Source: Treponema vincentii | GTDB taxonomy: Bacteria; Spirochaetota; Spirochaetia; Treponematales; Treponemataceae | DNA length: 64,000 bases | NCBI RefSeq assembly: GCF_018336815.1 | Contig: NZ_CP050497.1 | Coordinates: 992,001-1,056,000 of the forward strand | Direction of reading: 5' to 3' | Shown: piece after piece, positions 63,689-64,000 of the stretch | Position numbering within the stretch: position 1 is the first letter of the stretch | Layout: every line of letters begins with the position of its first letter | The notes under the pieces: model-generated | What the model was told of the DNA's origin: nothing | The model's input: only the letters and a program-made list of their open reading frames with translations | Databases searched by the model: none | Made by a program: the position numbers and the translations under genes

Positions 63689-64000
63689 ATCTTTTCTCCG
63701 AGAATTTGTGTATAAATTGAGTGATATTCTGTGCGGCCGGTTTCCATCTTAAATTTTGAAGCCCGTTCGCTCAACAGTAATACAATTCCATAGCCGAAAA
63801 CCGCTTCGCTGTCAAAGAAATGCAGTTTCCGCAGCTGATCTGCCGCCGCAAGCCGCGCATTCAGCAAATACCGTTCCGCCGCTAAGGGGTCATCGATGTT
63901 TGAAACCCCGCGCACAATAGCGCCGATATCAAAGGCGGAAGCAGGTGTTTCTGCAGGAGCAATCCGCTCATCCCGTTTCAGCCTTGCAGCGCGCATTTGT
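63685..64000 (-). CDS. C-terminal part of a DUF2764-like protein of the V-ATPase operon
   Basis: About 105 residues are visible, ending [14 protein letters not shown]; the frame is open to the window edge, so the 5' end is missing. The segment NIDDPLAAERYLLNARLAAADQLRKLHFFDSEAVFGYGIVLLLSERAS is helical. Its place directly before subunit A is where treponemal operons carry a DUF2764 protein. Subunit E or C would lie further upstream. Confidence 0.65.
   Translation of the reverse strand, partial: QMRAARLKRDERIAPAETPASAFDIGAIVRGVSNIDDPLAAERYLLNARLAAADQLRKLHFFDSEAVFGYGIVLLLSERASKFKMETGRTEYHSIYTQILGEKI

Noticed and set aside
1..64000. CRISPR array
   Set aside because: No regularly spaced direct repeats with unique spacers were seen. 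The repeat families found are dispersed or are hairpins with differing stems.

Overview
The window looks like chromosomal DNA of a host-associated treponeme (Spirochaetes). Evidence: a spirochaete-style V-type ATPase operon (DUF2764-like gene, A, B, D, I, K), a hemW-lepB-smpB neighbourhood, a bactofilin, two large Cache-type chemoreceptors, a DUF2259-like secreted protein, and binding proteins whose signal peptides end in an FAAGQ/E-type site without a lipobox Cys. The genus is inferred from these families, not proven.

Layout. 1-7.5 kb (+): the end of a Nik/Opp-type ABC importer gene set (binding protein, two permeases, two ATPases), then a pair of ABC exporter half-transporters. 7.6-15.9 kb (-): a metal/siderophore-type uptake gene train running from a class I methyltransferase and a MarR regulator through a Fep/Fhu-type ABC importer to an ECF transporter (EcfT, fused EcfAA', MptaS-like S component) and a truncated ABC exporter. 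A 17-bp palindrome sits on the promoter of this train. 16.0-21.0 kb (-): a compact operon of C5 DNA methyltransferase, a protein combining an Hsp90/MORC-type ATPase with a histidine-kinase module, a receiver-like protein and a Vsr endonuclease. This is the best candidate for an unusual defence or DNA-modification system. 21.1-22.3 kb: tRNA-Thr(CGT) whose 3' half is duplicated 1 kb downstream, enclosing a BrnT/BrnA toxin-antitoxin pair. 22.3-29.1 kb (+): purine catabolism (guanine deaminase, adenine deaminase, three-subunit xanthine dehydrogenase). 29.2-33.2 kb: two AraC-type regulators, then a zone of toxin-antitoxin genes and fragments. 33.4-38.8 kb (+): a second, complete Nik/Opp-type importer. 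38.9-57.2 kb: housekeeping genes (MtaB, HemW, LepB homologue, SmpB, DinG-type helicase, PlsC, shikimate kinase), envelope proteins and two chemoreceptors. 57.3-64 kb (-): the V-ATPase operon.

Two themes cut across the window. First, at least three families of small structured repeats are scattered through it, and two of them have inserted inside genes: a ~142-bp four-hairpin element lies in frame in the EcfAA' gene with an 8-bp target duplication, and a 116-bp element splits the MptaS gene. A separate array of six consecutive hairpins separates two importer ATPase genes. Second, ten genes carry a single-base frameshift, every one at an A/T homopolymer of 6-7 bases. These may be sequencing errors, contingency loci or real decay, and this should be settled before any of these genes is called dead.
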